A DNA stretch of 64,000 nucleotides from Rhodoferax sp. Its GTDB lineage: Bacteria; Pseudomonadota; Gammaproteobacteria; Burkholderiales; Burkholderiaceae_C. The stretch is taken from contig NZ_JABBPD010000006.1 in the NCBI RefSeq assembly GCF_012927445.1, positions 1 to 64,000 on the forward strand, written 5' to 3'. This document shows, piece by piece, positions 8,499 to 17,776 of the stretch. Position 1 is the first letter of the stretch, and each line of letters begins with the position of its first letter. The position numbers and the translations under genes were made by a program. The notes below the pieces were generated by a model that had not been told where the DNA came from, did not search any database, and was given only the letters and a program-made list of their open reading frames with translations.

Positions 8499-9590
8499 AT
8501 GAAAAAGTTAGCCGAACTGACCCCGGATAAAAACAACAATCTCAATTTGATCCGGATTTTGGCGGCCTTCGCCGTCTTGATCAGCCATAGTTTTGCGATC
8601 GTGACGGGTGACGTGGAGGCAGAACCGCTTCGGGCGCTCCTCGGTGTCACGCCAGGTACTTTAGCCGTCGATGTATTTTTTGTAACCAGTGGGTTGTTGC
8701 TGGCGAACAGTTTGAGCAAGAAGGGCAATGCGCTGGAGTTCATCATTTCAAGGGTGGCCAGAATCTATCCGGCCTTGATCGTTGCAGTGCTGCTGACCGT
8801 CTTTGTGCTGGGTCCGGTATTTACAAAACTTACATTTATTGACTATCTGCAGAATAAGGCAACCTACACTTATTTGCTAAAGACAGCGACGCTTGTTCGG
8901 GATGTTGGCTATACCCTTCCCGGTGTTTTTAGCGATAACCCGCTTTATAACCAGGTGAACGGATCGCTTTGGACGTTGCCGTTTGAATTAAAAATGTACA
9001 TTCTGCTTTTTTGTACATGGTATGCCTGCAAGGTCATGGCGCGATCACAGGCCAGTCAATTTTTGAAGCTGGGTGTTCTTGGAATTACCGCTGTGGCTGG
9101 AATTTTGTACGCACGAGAGTACGTTACCTCCGGTGGGGTTGATTCGATGCACAGCATCAGTCGATTTGTTTTTATCTTCTTCTCTGGCGCATGCCTTGGT
9201 TTGTATCAGGAGCGCGTATTAATCTCTCCCGGAATACTCGGTGTTGCGCTGCTTGCCATCGTCGTCAGTGCCACCAACAAGATGGCATTCTTTTTTGTAT
9301 GGCACGCCTTGATCGGCTATGCCGTTGTTCTTCTGGCCTACCAGTCCAGTCACTTGCTGGCTCGTTATAACAAGGTAGGTGACTACTCTTATGGTGTTTA
9401 TATTTATGCCTTTTCAATTCAGCAAGCGCTAATGGCTGCGATGGTTGACATATCAGTAACTCACATGATTTTTTATTCTTCAATAGTGACGGCTATGTTT
9501 GCATTTCTATCATGGCACTTGATAGAAAAGCCGGTCATGAAGAAGAAGAACCTATTTTTAGCGCGGCTTAAGTTCTGCGCCACGACTTGA
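8499..9590 (+). CDS. Acyltransferase-3 family membrane protein
   Basis: A 363-residue protein with about ten membrane helices. The acyltransferase-3 signature NLIRILAAFAVLISHSF (about residues 15-31) and FFVTSGLLLANSLSKK (about 60-75) are present, as is SLWTLPFELKMYI. It lies 15 bp after a membrane-anchored GT2 gene and its stop overlaps the TTG start of a second acyltransferase. Base composition is visibly more A+T-rich than the surrounding glycosyltransferase genes, which suggests separate acquisition. Transfer of acetyl or a similar acyl group to the exopolysaccharide is the family-based inference. Confidence 0.85.
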   Translation: MKKLAELTPDKNNNLNLIRILAAFAVLISHSFAIVTGDVEAEPLRALLGVTPGTLAVDVFFVTSGLLLANSLSKKGNALEFIISRVARIYPALIVAVLLTVFVLGPVFTKLTFIDYLQNKATYTYLLKTATLVRDVGYTLPGVFSDNPLYNQVNGSLWTLPFELKMYILLFCTWYACKVMARSQASQFLKLGVLGITAVAGILYAREYVTSGGVDSMHSISRFVFIFFSGACLGLYQERVLISPGILGVALLAIVVSATNKMAFFFVWHALIGYAVVLLAYQSSHLLARYNKVGDYSYGVYIYAFSIQQALMAAMVDISVTHMIFYSSIVTAMFAFLSWHLIEKPVMKKKNLFLARLKFCATT

Positions 9591-10672
9591 AAAACACTTC
9601 GGGCCTGGCAATGGCCAATGCCAAAAGGTACGTGGCCCTTGATGGTCTGCGTGGCCTATTGGCCATCACCGTGGTCATTCACCACTATGCCCAGCTCTAC
9701 CATGTGAATTGGATGGGAAAAGCCTGGATTTCGGTGGACGCTTTTTTCATACTGTCCGGCTTCGTGATCACCCACAGTTACGCGGCCAAAATTCAGTCTG
9801 GCATGCGCTTTTCCGAGTTTGCAAAATCAAGACTGTTGCGGCTCTATCCCATGTATCTGGTGGGTTTGGCGCTTGGCTTGACGGGACTGCTATTTGCAAT
9901 TCAAGACACCAATGTTTCTCTGCTCGATTTGTTCTTTTCTACGCTGGTCGGGCTGTTGATCTTGCCCTATTTCAATCACCTGGCTTGGCCCATTGCCGGG
10001 GCTGTGCATACGGGAACCATCTTTCCGATGAACGATCCGGCATGGTCACTGTTTTTTGAGTTGTTTGTTAATTTCCTGTTTTTTGCGTGGATTGTGCAAG
10101 TTAAACGATGGAGTGGAAAGTTGATACTTGGCACTGCCTTTGTTTTGTATTTGTGGGCGGCACAGATTTTTGGAATTCACAGTGGATGGGGAACGGATAA
10201 CTTTATGGGCGGTATTCCCCGGGTTATTTTGTATTTTTCTTTAGGGTGTTTTATTTATTCGATTCATCTTAAAGTTTCGAAGCAAGCTCTCTACAGGGCT
10301 GCCTTCCTGGCCGTCCTATTGATCGCTGGATTTTCTCTAAAGAATACGGCTGCCACTTATTTTTTGCTCTTGGTCGTTTCGCCATTGGCGATATTGGTTG
10401 CTAGCCGTACAGAAATTACAGACTCACCCTTTATTGCGGCAACGCTTACCCGCCTCGGTAGCATGTCTTACCCGTTGTACATCACGCATTTTCCTCTGGC
10501 CATCTTTTCATACTGGGTTCTCAATGCGACAGGCATCAGTACAGGAATGAGTGTGTTTATCTCAACCCTCTTTGCATTGGCTGTTTCAATTCCACTCTCG
10601 GTGATCGAGCCAAGACTGCGGGGTAGATTGACTGCCTTATTTAATCCGGCCAAGGCAAGGTCTGTCGCATGA
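9587..10672 (+). CDS. Acyltransferase-3 family membrane protein (second of a tandem pair)
   Basis: A membrane protein of 361 residues if translation begins at TTG 9587, which overlaps the previous stop codon; the in-frame ATG at 9611 (MANAKRYVALDGLRG) is an equally plausible start and gives 353 residues. Neither has a good ribosome site, so coupled translation is likely. Conserved blocks are YVALDGLRGLLAITVVIHHY, FFILSGFVITHSY and DPAWSLFFELFVN. It is similar in plan but not in sequence to its neighbour, so this is not a recent duplication. It shares the neighbour's A+T-rich composition. The end overlaps the following GT gene by 4 bp. Confidence 0.85.
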   Translation: MKNTSGLAMANAKRYVALDGLRGLLAITVVIHHYAQLYHVNWMGKAWISVDAFFILSGFVITHSYAAKIQSGMRFSEFAKSRLLRLYPMYLVGLALGLTGLLFAIQDTNVSLLDLFFSTLVGLLILPYFNHLAWPIAGAVHTGTIFPMNDPAWSLFFELFVNFLFFAWIVQVKRWSGKLILGTAFVLYLWAAQIFGIHSGWGTDNFMGGIPRVILYFSLGCFIYSIHLKVSKQALYRAAFLAVLLIAGFSLKNTAATYFLLLVVSPLAILVASRTEITDSPFIAATLTRLGSMSYPLYITHFPLAIFSYWVLNATGISTGMSVFISTLFALAVSIPLSVIEPRLRGRLTALFNPAKARSVA

Positions 10673-11814
10673 CCTTGAGACGCCTGCTACAAAAACTGCC
10701 ATTTTTTTCCTGGCTTCTGGCATGCCTCCATTTTTGGGTGATGCTTCGGGCTCATTCGCACGCTTGTCCTGTGGTCTGGATTTCGCCCAGTGGGGGCGGC
10801 GTAGGTTCCGCTGCGGATCTGCGTGCCTTGGCGATCGGGAAAACGCTTGGCCGACTCGGTTGGTGCTGCGTCACGCTGCATCCAAAATTGGGTCAGCAGG
10901 CGCGGCGCATTCTCTTGCGCCTGTTCAAACCCGACGTGGTACTTCTGCAGCAGACCCGGCACCCATTGAATCGCCCGGAAATTTACTTTCCGGTGCCGTG
11001 CGTGCTGGATGTGGACGATGCCGACATCATCAACCCTTCGGAGACTTCCCGCATCGGCGACGTTGCGGCGCGGTGCTATGGGGTGGTCGCCGGCTCGCGC
11101 CATCTGGCAGGACTCTTTCGTGCGTTCAACCCCGCCGTCCGGGTGATCTGGACGGGTACCTATATTCATTCCGTGGCCAGTGCCCGGCCCAATGCAGAGC
11201 GGGGCCGAATTCTGGCGTGGGCGCCCAGCGACCCTTTTGGTTACCCGGTTGAACTGGCGCTGATGCAGACGCTGGTGGCGCGCTTGTCGACTTCCGCCGA
11301 AGTTGAATTTCGCGTTTACGGTGTTTCGCCAGCACGCCATGACGACATGCACAAGCTGTGGGAGGAGCGCTTGAGCCATGTGCGCCTGCGCTTGATGCCG
11401 CCCATGCCTTACAAAGAATTCGTTGCTTCGCTGGCTGAAGTGGCGGTGGGCTTGCAACCGGTCTGTGAGGATCATGAATACAGCCTGGGCAAGTCGTTTG
11501 GCAAGGCGCTGGCTTATCTTGCGGCGGACGTTGCCGTGGTTGCCTCCAACAACATCGATCATCCCTTGTTCTTCGAAGAGGGTGTGAATGGTCGACTCTT
11601 GCTGAATGAGCCGACGGTGTGGGCGCAAGCGTGCGACCAGCTCCTGAGTCGCAACCAGGAACGCCAAGGTTTGGTGCTGCAGGCCAGAAAAGACTTCTTG
11701 GCGCGTCTGACGACGGATAAAAGTGCCCAACTTATGAGTGACTTGCTTCATCGCGCCCGGCTGGGGCAGGCATGGCCGCGCGGTTTGGCGAAATCAAAGG
11801 ACTACAGTGAATGA
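10669..11814 (+). CDS. GT4/GT1-like glycosyltransferase
   Basis: A 381-residue protein that looks like a GT-B glycosyltransferase. The N-terminal half has a hydrophobic patch (FFSWLLACLHFWVML) and the glycine-rich GGGVGSAADLRALAIGKTLGRLG, typical of the acceptor side. The C-terminal half contains EYSLGKSFGKALAYLAADVAVVAS followed by HPLFFEEGVNGRLLL, matching the nucleotide-sugar half of GT4 enzymes, but the usual E-x7-E pair is not preserved in canonical form. The DVDDAD motif near residue 118 is notable. It overlaps both neighbours by 4-8 bp. Assignment to a glycosyltransferase is fairly firm; donor is unknown. Confidence 0.75.
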   Translation: MTLRRLLQKLPFFSWLLACLHFWVMLRAHSHACPVVWISPSGGGVGSAADLRALAIGKTLGRLGWCCVTLHPKLGQQARRILLRLFKPDVVLLQQTRHPLNRPEIYFPVPCVLDVDDADIINPSETSRIGDVAARCYGVVAGSRHLAGLFRAFNPAVRVIWTGTYIHSVASARPNAERGRILAWAPSDPFGYPVELALMQTLVARLSTSAEVEFRVYGVSPARHDDMHKLWEERLSHVRLRLMPPMPYKEFVASLAEVAVGLQPVCEDHEYSLGKSFGKALAYLAADVAVVASNNIDHPLFFEEGVNGRLLLNEPTVWAQACDQLLSRNQERQGLVLQARKDFLARLTTDKSAQLMSDLLHRARLGQAWPRGLAKSKDYSE

Positions 11815-12979
11815 TCGCGTGATTTATCTGAAGGGGGGGCGTGCCATTGAGGAAGCTCACCGGCTTTTCCCCCGGCTGGGCGCGTTGCCCGATGGCGGGC
11901 CGGACAAATTCTTGTTGGCCGTGCTTTTTCATGCGCGCGAGGCTGCGTTCCGTCTGGCTTCGTTGGGTCCGCGCACCGAGCGCATGAGCTTGAGCGGACG
12001 TGAGGTGGTCGAATACGGTGCCCGCTCCACGGACGCCAGTCGTGTGACGCGTCGCCTGTCGTTTTTTCGGGCGGCTTTTGATTTCATGCTGGACACCGTT
12101 CGGTTTCGGCCCCGGCGGGTGCTGTGTGGCGTCGATGGCCCGTTTGCACTGCTGGCCTGGGCTGCAGCGCGGCTGGTTGGGGCGCAGTTCATTTTCCTGG
12201 CGCACAACGCGCTGGCGCTGCCCACGACATCGTCAATCTATCGGCGTGCACATCGCTTTGTCTGTCGCCGGGCCGATCTGGTGATCGCGCACGGGCCGTT
12301 CGTGCGGGACGAGGCCATACGCCTGGGTGCCGCGCCAGCGCAGGTGCTGGAGTTCAACAATGCCCTGGACCCGGAGCATGAGGCCTTGGTCCAGAGTTTG
12401 CCCGCCAAATCGGATGCCGCAAGCGACACCATTGTTCTCTACATGGGTCGCGTGGAGGAAGACAAAGGCGTGCTGGACTTGTTCCATGCCTTTCGAAAGT
12501 TGAATCCCCGGCCGGACCTGCAACTGCGCTTTGTCGGTAACGGCAGTGCCAACGACAAGTTGCGGCAACTCGTGCGGCAGCACCGACTGCAAGACCGGGT
12601 GGAGGTTTTGGGGCCGGTTGAATTTGAGTCGGTATTCGCACACCTGAAGCAGGCTACCGTGCTAGTGACCCCATCGCAGTCCCGCTTCCCGGAGGGTTTT
12701 TGCAAATCAGCCATGGAGGCGTTTTACGTCGGCACGCCGGTGATCGCTCCCAACTATGGCCCGTTCCCCTATATGGTCAAACATGAAGAAAACGGGTTGC
12801 TGTACCCGCCGGATGATGTCGCTGCTTTGGCGCAGGCACTACAGCGCTATCTGGAGGAGGATGGTTTGCGCAGCCGGCTGGAGCAGGGCGCCCGGCGTTG
12901 GGGCGAGATTTTCATGAAACCGGCAACCACTTTTGCCAACGCCATTGACCGCGTTTTTTCACAAGGGCAGCCACGATGA
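11807..12979 (+). CDS. GT4 family glycosyltransferase
   Basis: The GTG at 11807 overlaps the previous stop and gives 390 residues beginning MNDRVIYLKGG; a longer frame reads only into the previous gene. The GT4 C-terminal domain is clear: VLYMGRVEEDKGVLDLFHAF, LRFVGNGS, then E-x7-E in PEGFCKSAMEAF followed by GTPVIAPNYG and ENGLLYPPDD. The glutamate pair binds the nucleotide-sugar donor. It retains the GT-B fold and would add a sugar with retention of configuration on the cytoplasmic side. Its stop overlaps the epimerase start by 4 bp. Confidence 0.88.
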   Translation: MNDRVIYLKGGRAIEEAHRLFPRLGALPDGGPDKFLLAVLFHAREAAFRLASLGPRTERMSLSGREVVEYGARSTDASRVTRRLSFFRAAFDFMLDTVRFRPRRVLCGVDGPFALLAWAAARLVGAQFIFLAHNALALPTTSSIYRRAHRFVCRRADLVIAHGPFVRDEAIRLGAAPAQVLEFNNALDPEHEALVQSLPAKSDAASDTIVLYMGRVEEDKGVLDLFHAFRKLNPRPDLQLRFVGNGSANDKLRQLVRQHRLQDRVEVLGPVEFESVFAHLKQATVLVTPSQSRFPEGFCKSAMEAFYVGTPVIAPNYGPFPYMVKHEENGLLYPPDDVAALAQALQRYLEEDGLRSRLEQGARRWGEIFMKPATTFANAIDRVFSQGQPR

Positions 12980-14016
12980 ACATGACAGTTTCCAATATCC
13001 ACGACGGCCATCGCTATCTTGTCACCGGCGTGGCGGGTTTTATTGGCATGCACACCGCCCAAGCCTTGCTCAGCCAGGGGGCGCAGGTGCTGGGGGTGGA
13101 TGTGATGAACGACTATTACGACGTCGCCCTGAAAGAGGCCCGGCTGAAACAGCTGGCGGGTTCGCCGGGGCTGGACCTGCGGCGCATCGATCTGGCCGAC
13201 ACGGCCGCTTGTGCGGCACTGTTCGCCGACTATCAGCCCACACATGTGATTCACCTCGCGGCCCAGGCGGGGGTGCGCTATTCCATCACGCACCCGCATG
13301 CTTATGCACAAGCCAATCTGGTGGCCTTTCTCAATGTGCTGGAAGGGTGCCGGCAACTGCAGGTGAAGCACCTGGCCTATGCCAGCTCATCCAGCGTCTA
13401 CGGCGGTAACAGGCACATGCCTTTTTCCGAAGCGCACAGTGTTGATCATCCCGTGAGTCTGTATGCCGCCACCAAGAAGTCGAACGAACTCATGGCGCAC
13501 ACCTACAGTCATTTGTACGGCATACCAACGACTGGTCTGCGTTTCTTTACGGTTTACGGCCCTTGGGGTCGGCCAGACATGGCGCCCTATTTGTTTACCA
13601 AGGCGATCTTTGAAGGCCGGACCATCGATGTGTTCAACCAGGGCCAGATGCGCCGGGACTTTACCTACATCGACGACATCGTGGAAGGCGTGGTTCGTGT
13701 CGTGCTGAAGCCGGCCACCCCCATGCCGGACTATGACGCCGTGTCCCCTTCGCCGGCTGGCAGTTCGGCCCCCTACCGGATCTTCAATATTGGTAATTCA
13801 CAACCGGTGGAGTTGATGACCTTCATCGCCACGCTGGAAGAGGCCATTGGTCGCAAAGCACAGATGCGCATGTTGCCAATGCAGGCCGGTGATGTGGTGG
13901 CGACGGCGGCAGACACCCAACTGCTGGCGCAATGGGTTGGCTTTCAACCCGCTACCCCGCTGGAGAAGGGGTTGGCGGCGTTTGTGGCTTGGTACCGCAA
14001 CTATCACCAACTCTGA
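12976..14016 (+). CDS. NAD-dependent epimerase, UDP-glucuronate 4-epimerase-like
   Basis: A 346-residue extended short-chain dehydrogenase. The NAD-binding loop is GVAGFIGMHTA (about residues 17-27); the catalytic set is SSSSVYGG and Y-A-A-T-K (Y-x3-K, about residue 160). Blocks such as GVDVMNDYYDVALKEARL, AAQAGVRYSI and FFTVYGPWGRPDMA are characteristic of the enzyme that converts UDP-glucuronate to UDP-galacturonate. With ugd at the left edge this would give the route UDP-glucose to UDP-glucuronate to UDP-galacturonate, so an acidic polymer is inferred. UDP-glucose 4-epimerase is a less likely alternative. A 27-bp gap separates it from the next gene. Confidence 0.87.
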   Translation: MNMTVSNIHDGHRYLVTGVAGFIGMHTAQALLSQGAQVLGVDVMNDYYDVALKEARLKQLAGSPGLDLRRIDLADTAACAALFADYQPTHVIHLAAQAGVRYSITHPHAYAQANLVAFLNVLEGCRQLQVKHLAYASSSSVYGGNRHMPFSEAHSVDHPVSLYAATKKSNELMAHTYSHLYGIPTTGLRFFTVYGPWGRPDMAPYLFTKAIFEGRTIDVFNQGQMRRDFTYIDDIVEGVVRVVLKPATPMPDYDAVSPSPAGSSAPYRIFNIGNSQPVELMTFIATLEEAIGRKAQMRMLPMQAGDVVATAADTQLLAQWVGFQPATPLEKGLAAFVAWYRNYHQL

Positions 14017-14043
14017 ACCACTCACAACTTCGCGGGCTATGGC

Positions 14044-15150
14044 ATGAATCGAGTACTACACATCATCAACGGAGAGTTTTTCGCAGGTGCGGAACGGGTT
14101 CAAGACCTGTTGGCGCTGCGATTACCAGAATTTGGCTACGCGTGTGGTTTTGTCAGCTTGAAGGACGGCGTTTTTGACGAACACCGTCGGTCGACTTCGT
14201 CGCTTAATGTGATCCCGATGCGCTCGCGTTTCGATCTTTCTATCGTCGGCCGGATCGCAAGTTTGGCGAAATCGGATGGCTACCAGATCATCCACACCCA
14301 TACCCCCAGAAGCGCGCTCATTGGACGACTGGTTGCCCGCAAGCTGGGGTTGCCCCTGGTGCACCATGTGCACAGTCCGACGCAAAGAGACACCGAAAGC
14401 AAGTTGCGCAACCTCGCCAATGCTTTTGTTGAAGATCAGCTCGTCTTGCCCAGTGCAACGCATCTGGTCGCTGTGTCTTCAAGTCTCGGCGCATATTTGA
14501 TTGCGCGTGGTGTCAACCGCAACCGCTTCACCGTGGTGCCCAACGGCGTACCCGTCGTCCGGGAGGAGCCGGCCTGGCGGCCACCTGTGCATGAATGGGT
14601 CATTGGAACCGTTGCCCTGTTCCGTCCGCGCAAAGGGATAGAGGTTTTGTTGCATTCGTTGCGTGAACTGCTTGATCAGGGCTTGCCTGTCAGACTGAAG
14701 GCGGTCGGAACCTTTGAGACGCCACTCTATGAGGCGTCAATCAAGATGCTCGTCAAGGAGCTGGGCTTGACCGATAAAGTGCACTGGACCGGCTTCAGCA
14801 GTGAGGTGCATCGCGAGATGGAGAGCATGCACGTCTTCGTTCTTCCCAGTCTGTTTGGGGAAGGACTGCCCATGGTCGTGATTGAAGCCATGTCGGTCGG
14901 CATTCCTGTGGTGGCCTCGCGGGTAGAGGGCATACCGGAAGTGATCAGCGGGCCAGAGATTGGCGTGGTGGTTGAACCCAACGATGTCGCCAGTCTGACC
15001 CGTGGCTTGAAGACCCTGGTCGTGGGCGACTTGCCAGCGCAGTCGATGGCCCGTGCGGCACATGCACGGCAGATGAACCACTACTCAGACCTGGCCATGG
15101 CCAGGTCTGTCGCCGCAGTTTATAAACACGTTCAATTGACCCGCACATGA
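14044..15150 (+). CDS. GT4 family glycosyltransferase
   Basis: A 368-residue GT-B enzyme. The N-terminal domain has the loop NGEFFAGAERVQDLLALRL and HTHTPRSALIGRLVARKL; the C-terminal domain has FRPRKGIEVLLHSL, HWTGFSSEV, the E-x7-E donor motif in FGEGLPMVVIEAMSVG and GIPVVASRVEGIPEVI. This is a textbook retaining GT4 layout. The gene begins 27 bp after the epimerase and its stop overlaps the start of the last acyltransferase by 4 bp. It is one of five glycosyltransferases in the plus-strand operon, which with the initiating enzyme EpsB allows a repeat unit of up to about six sugars. Confidence 0.88.
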   Translation: MNRVLHIINGEFFAGAERVQDLLALRLPEFGYACGFVSLKDGVFDEHRRSTSSLNVIPMRSRFDLSIVGRIASLAKSDGYQIIHTHTPRSALIGRLVARKLGLPLVHHVHSPTQRDTESKLRNLANAFVEDQLVLPSATHLVAVSSSLGAYLIARGVNRNRFTVVPNGVPVVREEPAWRPPVHEWVIGTVALFRPRKGIEVLLHSLRELLDQGLPVRLKAVGTFETPLYEASIKMLVKELGLTDKVHWTGFSSEVHREMESMHVFVLPSLFGEGLPMVVIEAMSVGIPVVASRVEGIPEVISGPEIGVVVEPNDVASLTRGLKTLVVGDLPAQSMARAAHARQMNHYSDLAMARSVAAVYKHVQLTRT

Positions 15151-16199
15151 GCGCAGCCCCTGCGCAACAGGCCCCGCAACGCGAAGCGCTGATCAATATC
15201 CAGTACCTCCGCGCCATCGCCGCCATGATGGTGGTCTGGGTACATGGCCGCGAACAATTTGAATGGATCAAGCTGCAGTTCCCTTCGGCTGCCGGTAGCA
15301 ATGGAGTGGACCTGTTTTTCGTGATCAGTGGCTTTATCATGGTTTACACCACGTATGGCAAGACCCTGACACCCGGATCCTTTCTGGCGCGCCGTCTTGC
15401 CCGCATAGCCCCCCTGTATTGGTTGGGGACACTGGCGATTGTGGCAATTTCGTTCTTGGCGCCCGCTGTCTTGCAAAGAACGATTATCAGTCTGCCCCAT
15501 GTGCTGGCCAGCTTGGCGTTCATTCCGATGCTCTCGCCCAGCTTCCCGGGTCAAATGTGGCCGCTGCTGGTGCCAGGGTGGACTCTGAACTATGAGATGG
15601 CTTTCTATGGGGTGTTCGCGCTGACGTTGTTGGCGCCGCAATGGATTCGCATTTACTTGCTGTGCGCCAGTTTGGCGCTGTTGGTCGCATCAAGCGCGTT
15701 ATTCAATTTCAACGGCATCCTCGAGTTCTATACCAATGCCATTGTGCTGACTTTCGCTGCGGGTTCTATTTTGGGGAGTTTGTACTGCGCAGGTCGCCTG
15801 CGTCGGAGCAAACCGATGGGGCTGGCGCTGATGATTGCCGGTGTTGCCTGCTGGCTTGTCGCGCTGTCCCTGGATCTGGGGCCGCGCGTCATCGCTGCAG
15901 GTCTACCCGCCTGCTTGGTGGTGTTGGGCGCTTGCATCATGCCCAGTGTCGGCTTGAATTGGCTTGGCTGGCTCCGCCGCCTCGGTGATGCTTCGTACTC
16001 GATTTACCTCGGACACCTGTTTCTTCTGGGTATGCTGCGGGTGGTTTGGCACCGGCTTCATTTGCCAATGCATACAGCCATCGCTGGTTGGCTGTTCATG
16101 CTATGTGGACTTCTGGTTTGTGCCCTCGGGGGCTGGCTGATCTATCGTCTGGTTGAGACAACCTTGAATGTCTGGATCAAGGGGCGGTTCAATCTATAG
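15147..16199 (+). CDS. Acyltransferase-3 family membrane protein, last gene of operon
   Basis: A 350-residue membrane protein with about ten helices. It has the family start NIQYLRAIAAMMVVWVHGREQF, FFVISGFIMVYTTYGK and GWTLNYEMAFYGVFAL; the conserved histidine is in VWVHGR. It is the last plus-strand gene of the polysaccharide operon. Just after the stop, a GCCTGG-CTA-CCAGGC hairpin (16199-16213) lies between the convergent operons but lacks a T tract, so it is at best a weak terminator. As with the other three acyltransferases here, the acyl donor and target sugar are not readable from the sequence. Confidence 0.86.
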   Translation: MSAAPAQQAPQREALINIQYLRAIAAMMVVWVHGREQFEWIKLQFPSAAGSNGVDLFFVISGFIMVYTTYGKTLTPGSFLARRLARIAPLYWLGTLAIVAISFLAPAVLQRTIISLPHVLASLAFIPMLSPSFPGQMWPLLVPGWTLNYEMAFYGVFALTLLAPQWIRIYLLCASLALLVASSALFNFNGILEFYTNAIVLTFAAGSILGSLYCAGRLRRSKPMGLALMIAGVACWLVALSLDLGPRVIAAGLPACLVVLGACIMPSVGLNWLGWLRRLGDASYSIYLGHLFLLGMLRVVWHRLHLPMHTAIAGWLFMLCGLLVCALGGWLIYRLVETTLNVWIKGRFNL

Positions 16200-16245
16200 C
16201 CTGGCTACCAGGCACCAGTTTCGGCAAACAACGGCTGCACGGCCA

Positions 16246-16851
16246 TCAGAAGATCGCCTGATTAGGGACATCTGGCGTGCAATTGCTTTTCACGATGTCA
16301 CCCGGATTGCCAACGACGATCGAGTACGGTGGCACGGAGTTAAACACGCAGGCCCCACCGGCAATGCGACTGCCACGACCAATCACAACGTCGCCAACAA
16401 TAATGGCATGGGGTCCGATCCAAACCTCATCCTCAATGGTGGGGTAACCGGGCGTACGCACGCCATCACTGGCGATACGATCGCGCCGGCCCAACGTCAC
16501 TCCGTGAAAAATCGTGACATTTCTTCCTATTACAGCCCCCGGGCTAACCACCAACCCCCAGCCATGGGTCAGAGACAAGCCGGCGCCCATCGAGGTTTTC
16601 CAAGGCAAGTCCATGCCGGCCCAATGGCACACGATTCGATGCAAACCCCGCGCCACGGGCAGCAGCAACGTTTTTACTGGGGCTGGGTAATCAAGAAATT
16701 TTTGGGAAATTCGGAGCGTCAGTACAGGGCGAAAAGTTCGACGCAGAACAAACCCTTTCAAGACGAGCCACCATTGATAGCGGCCAAACTCTCGATAGGT
16801 GTCGGCTTTTAGCGCCTGCCAAGCGTCAAGGCGCGAGCTCATCGCTGGCAT
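16246..16851 (-). CDS. Colanic-acid-type hexapeptide O-acetyltransferase
   Basis: A 201-residue protein with hexapeptide repeats from about residue 90 onward (GAGLSLTHGWGLVVSPGAVIG, TIFHGVTLG, VWIGPHAIIVGDVVIGRGSRIAGG, VVGNPGDIV). The histidines in LTHGWG and IFHGVTLG are those expected to deprotonate the sugar hydroxyl. The N-terminus is helical, as in serine acetyltransferase-like proteins of polysaccharide clusters. It is the last gene of the minus-strand epsB-to-epsG series, 52 bp after the WecG-type gene and convergent with the large operon. A second ATG at 16842 is a possible start. O-acetylation of the exopolysaccharide is inferred. Confidence 0.82.
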   Translation of the reverse strand: MPAMSSRLDAWQALKADTYREFGRYQWWLVLKGFVLRRTFRPVLTLRISQKFLDYPAPVKTLLLPVARGLHRIVCHWAGMDLPWKTSMGAGLSLTHGWGLVVSPGAVIGRNVTIFHGVTLGRRDRIASDGVRTPGYPTIEDEVWIGPHAIIVGDVVIGRGSRIAGGACVFNSVPPYSIVVGNPGDIVKSNCTPDVPNQAIF

Positions 16852-16903
16852 GCGAAATGCTCAATAGGAGTGAAGGAATGGGCCATGCTTGGATTAATGC
16901 TTC

Positions 16904-17701
16904 TCAACGTTTTTCAGTGCGCTGCAATGCGTCGCGCAGAACGATGAAGGGGAAAACGACGGCATCTTTACCGTAACGTCGAACCATGCGTTTGGGTTCC
17001 TGACACATGCGATAAAACCACTCAAGTCCGGTACGCTGCATCCACTGCGGCGCTCGTTGCTTTTCACCGGCCAGAAAATCGATGGTTGCGCCAACACATA
17101 AAACAAGTTTGACGTTCAATTGCTCGCGGTGCGCCAAAGCCCACAGTTCTTGCTTGGGGGCGCCAACGCCAATAACCAGGATATCTGCGCCAGACTGTGC
17201 AATTTCACGTGCATAGGCGGCAGAAGCAGGCGCATCATGTTCAAACCCGAAGGCCGGAGACGTGGCGCCAACGACTTGCAGCGTGCTGCCCCATCGGGTT
17301 TGAATGTTGTCTCTCGCCTTGAGTGCCACGCCGGGACCCGCGCCAAAAAGAAATACCTTTGTTGAGATTTTTTTTGCACAAATTTCGGTAAACAGGGCCG
17401 GCAGTAAATCACTGCCGGGGACGGTTTCCGGCAAGGGCTTGCCAAGCAGCCGAGAGGCCAGAACGACAGGCTTTCCATCGGCCACCACCAAAAAAGCATT
17501 CAAGTAAGCCTTGTGAAATGCCGCATCAGACTGCAGCATGACGATGTGATCGGTGTTGGGTGTGACCACATAGTGACTGGCGCGCTGAGGCGTGTGCAAG
17601 AGGGTCAGCAGTTTGTCCACTGCGGCCTTCATTGTGAGGGGATCGATCTGGATGCCGAATAGAGACACGCGATCTCGTTGCGCTGAAGCGGATGGATTCA
17701 T
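16904..17701 (-). CDS. WecG/TagA/CpsF family glycosyltransferase (GT26)
   Basis: A 265-residue protein with the full GT26 signature set: VVTPNTDHIVML, VVADGKPVVLASRLLGKPLPETVPGSDLLPAL, LFGAGPGVA, VIGVGAPKQELWALAH, LVLCVGATIDFLAGEKQRAPQWM and GLEWFYRMCQEPKRMVRRYGKDA. The aspartate in the N-T-D-H motif is the likely catalytic base. Family members transfer ManNAcA, ManNAc or glucose to the lipid-linked primer as an early step, so this enzyme probably adds the second sugar after EpsB. It follows epsG after 75 bp. In the classical order epsG would be followed by the exosortase gene, so this gene sits where epsH is expected. Confidence 0.9.
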   Translation of the reverse strand: MNPSASAQRDRVSLFGIQIDPLTMKAAVDKLLTLLHTPQRASHYVVTPNTDHIVMLQSDAAFHKAYLNAFLVVADGKPVVLASRLLGKPLPETVPGSDLLPALFTEICAKKISTKVFLFGAGPGVALKARDNIQTRWGSTLQVVGATSPAFGFEHDAPASAAYAREIAQSGADILVIGVGAPKQELWALAHREQLNVKLVLCVGATIDFLAGEKQRAPQWMQRTGLEWFYRMCQEPKRMVRRYGKDAVVFPFIVLRDALQRTEKR

Positions 17702-17776
17702 GGATGGGAATTAACCTTGTAGAGAGGCAAGCAACTGGCACGCTGTCGAGGCGAGCGCATCTTGTCGGCAGGATGC

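Noticed and set aside
16199-16213. GCCTGG-CTA-CCAGGC hairpin as terminator of the large operon
   Set aside because: No T run follows on either strand, so it was mentioned only as a weak possibility.
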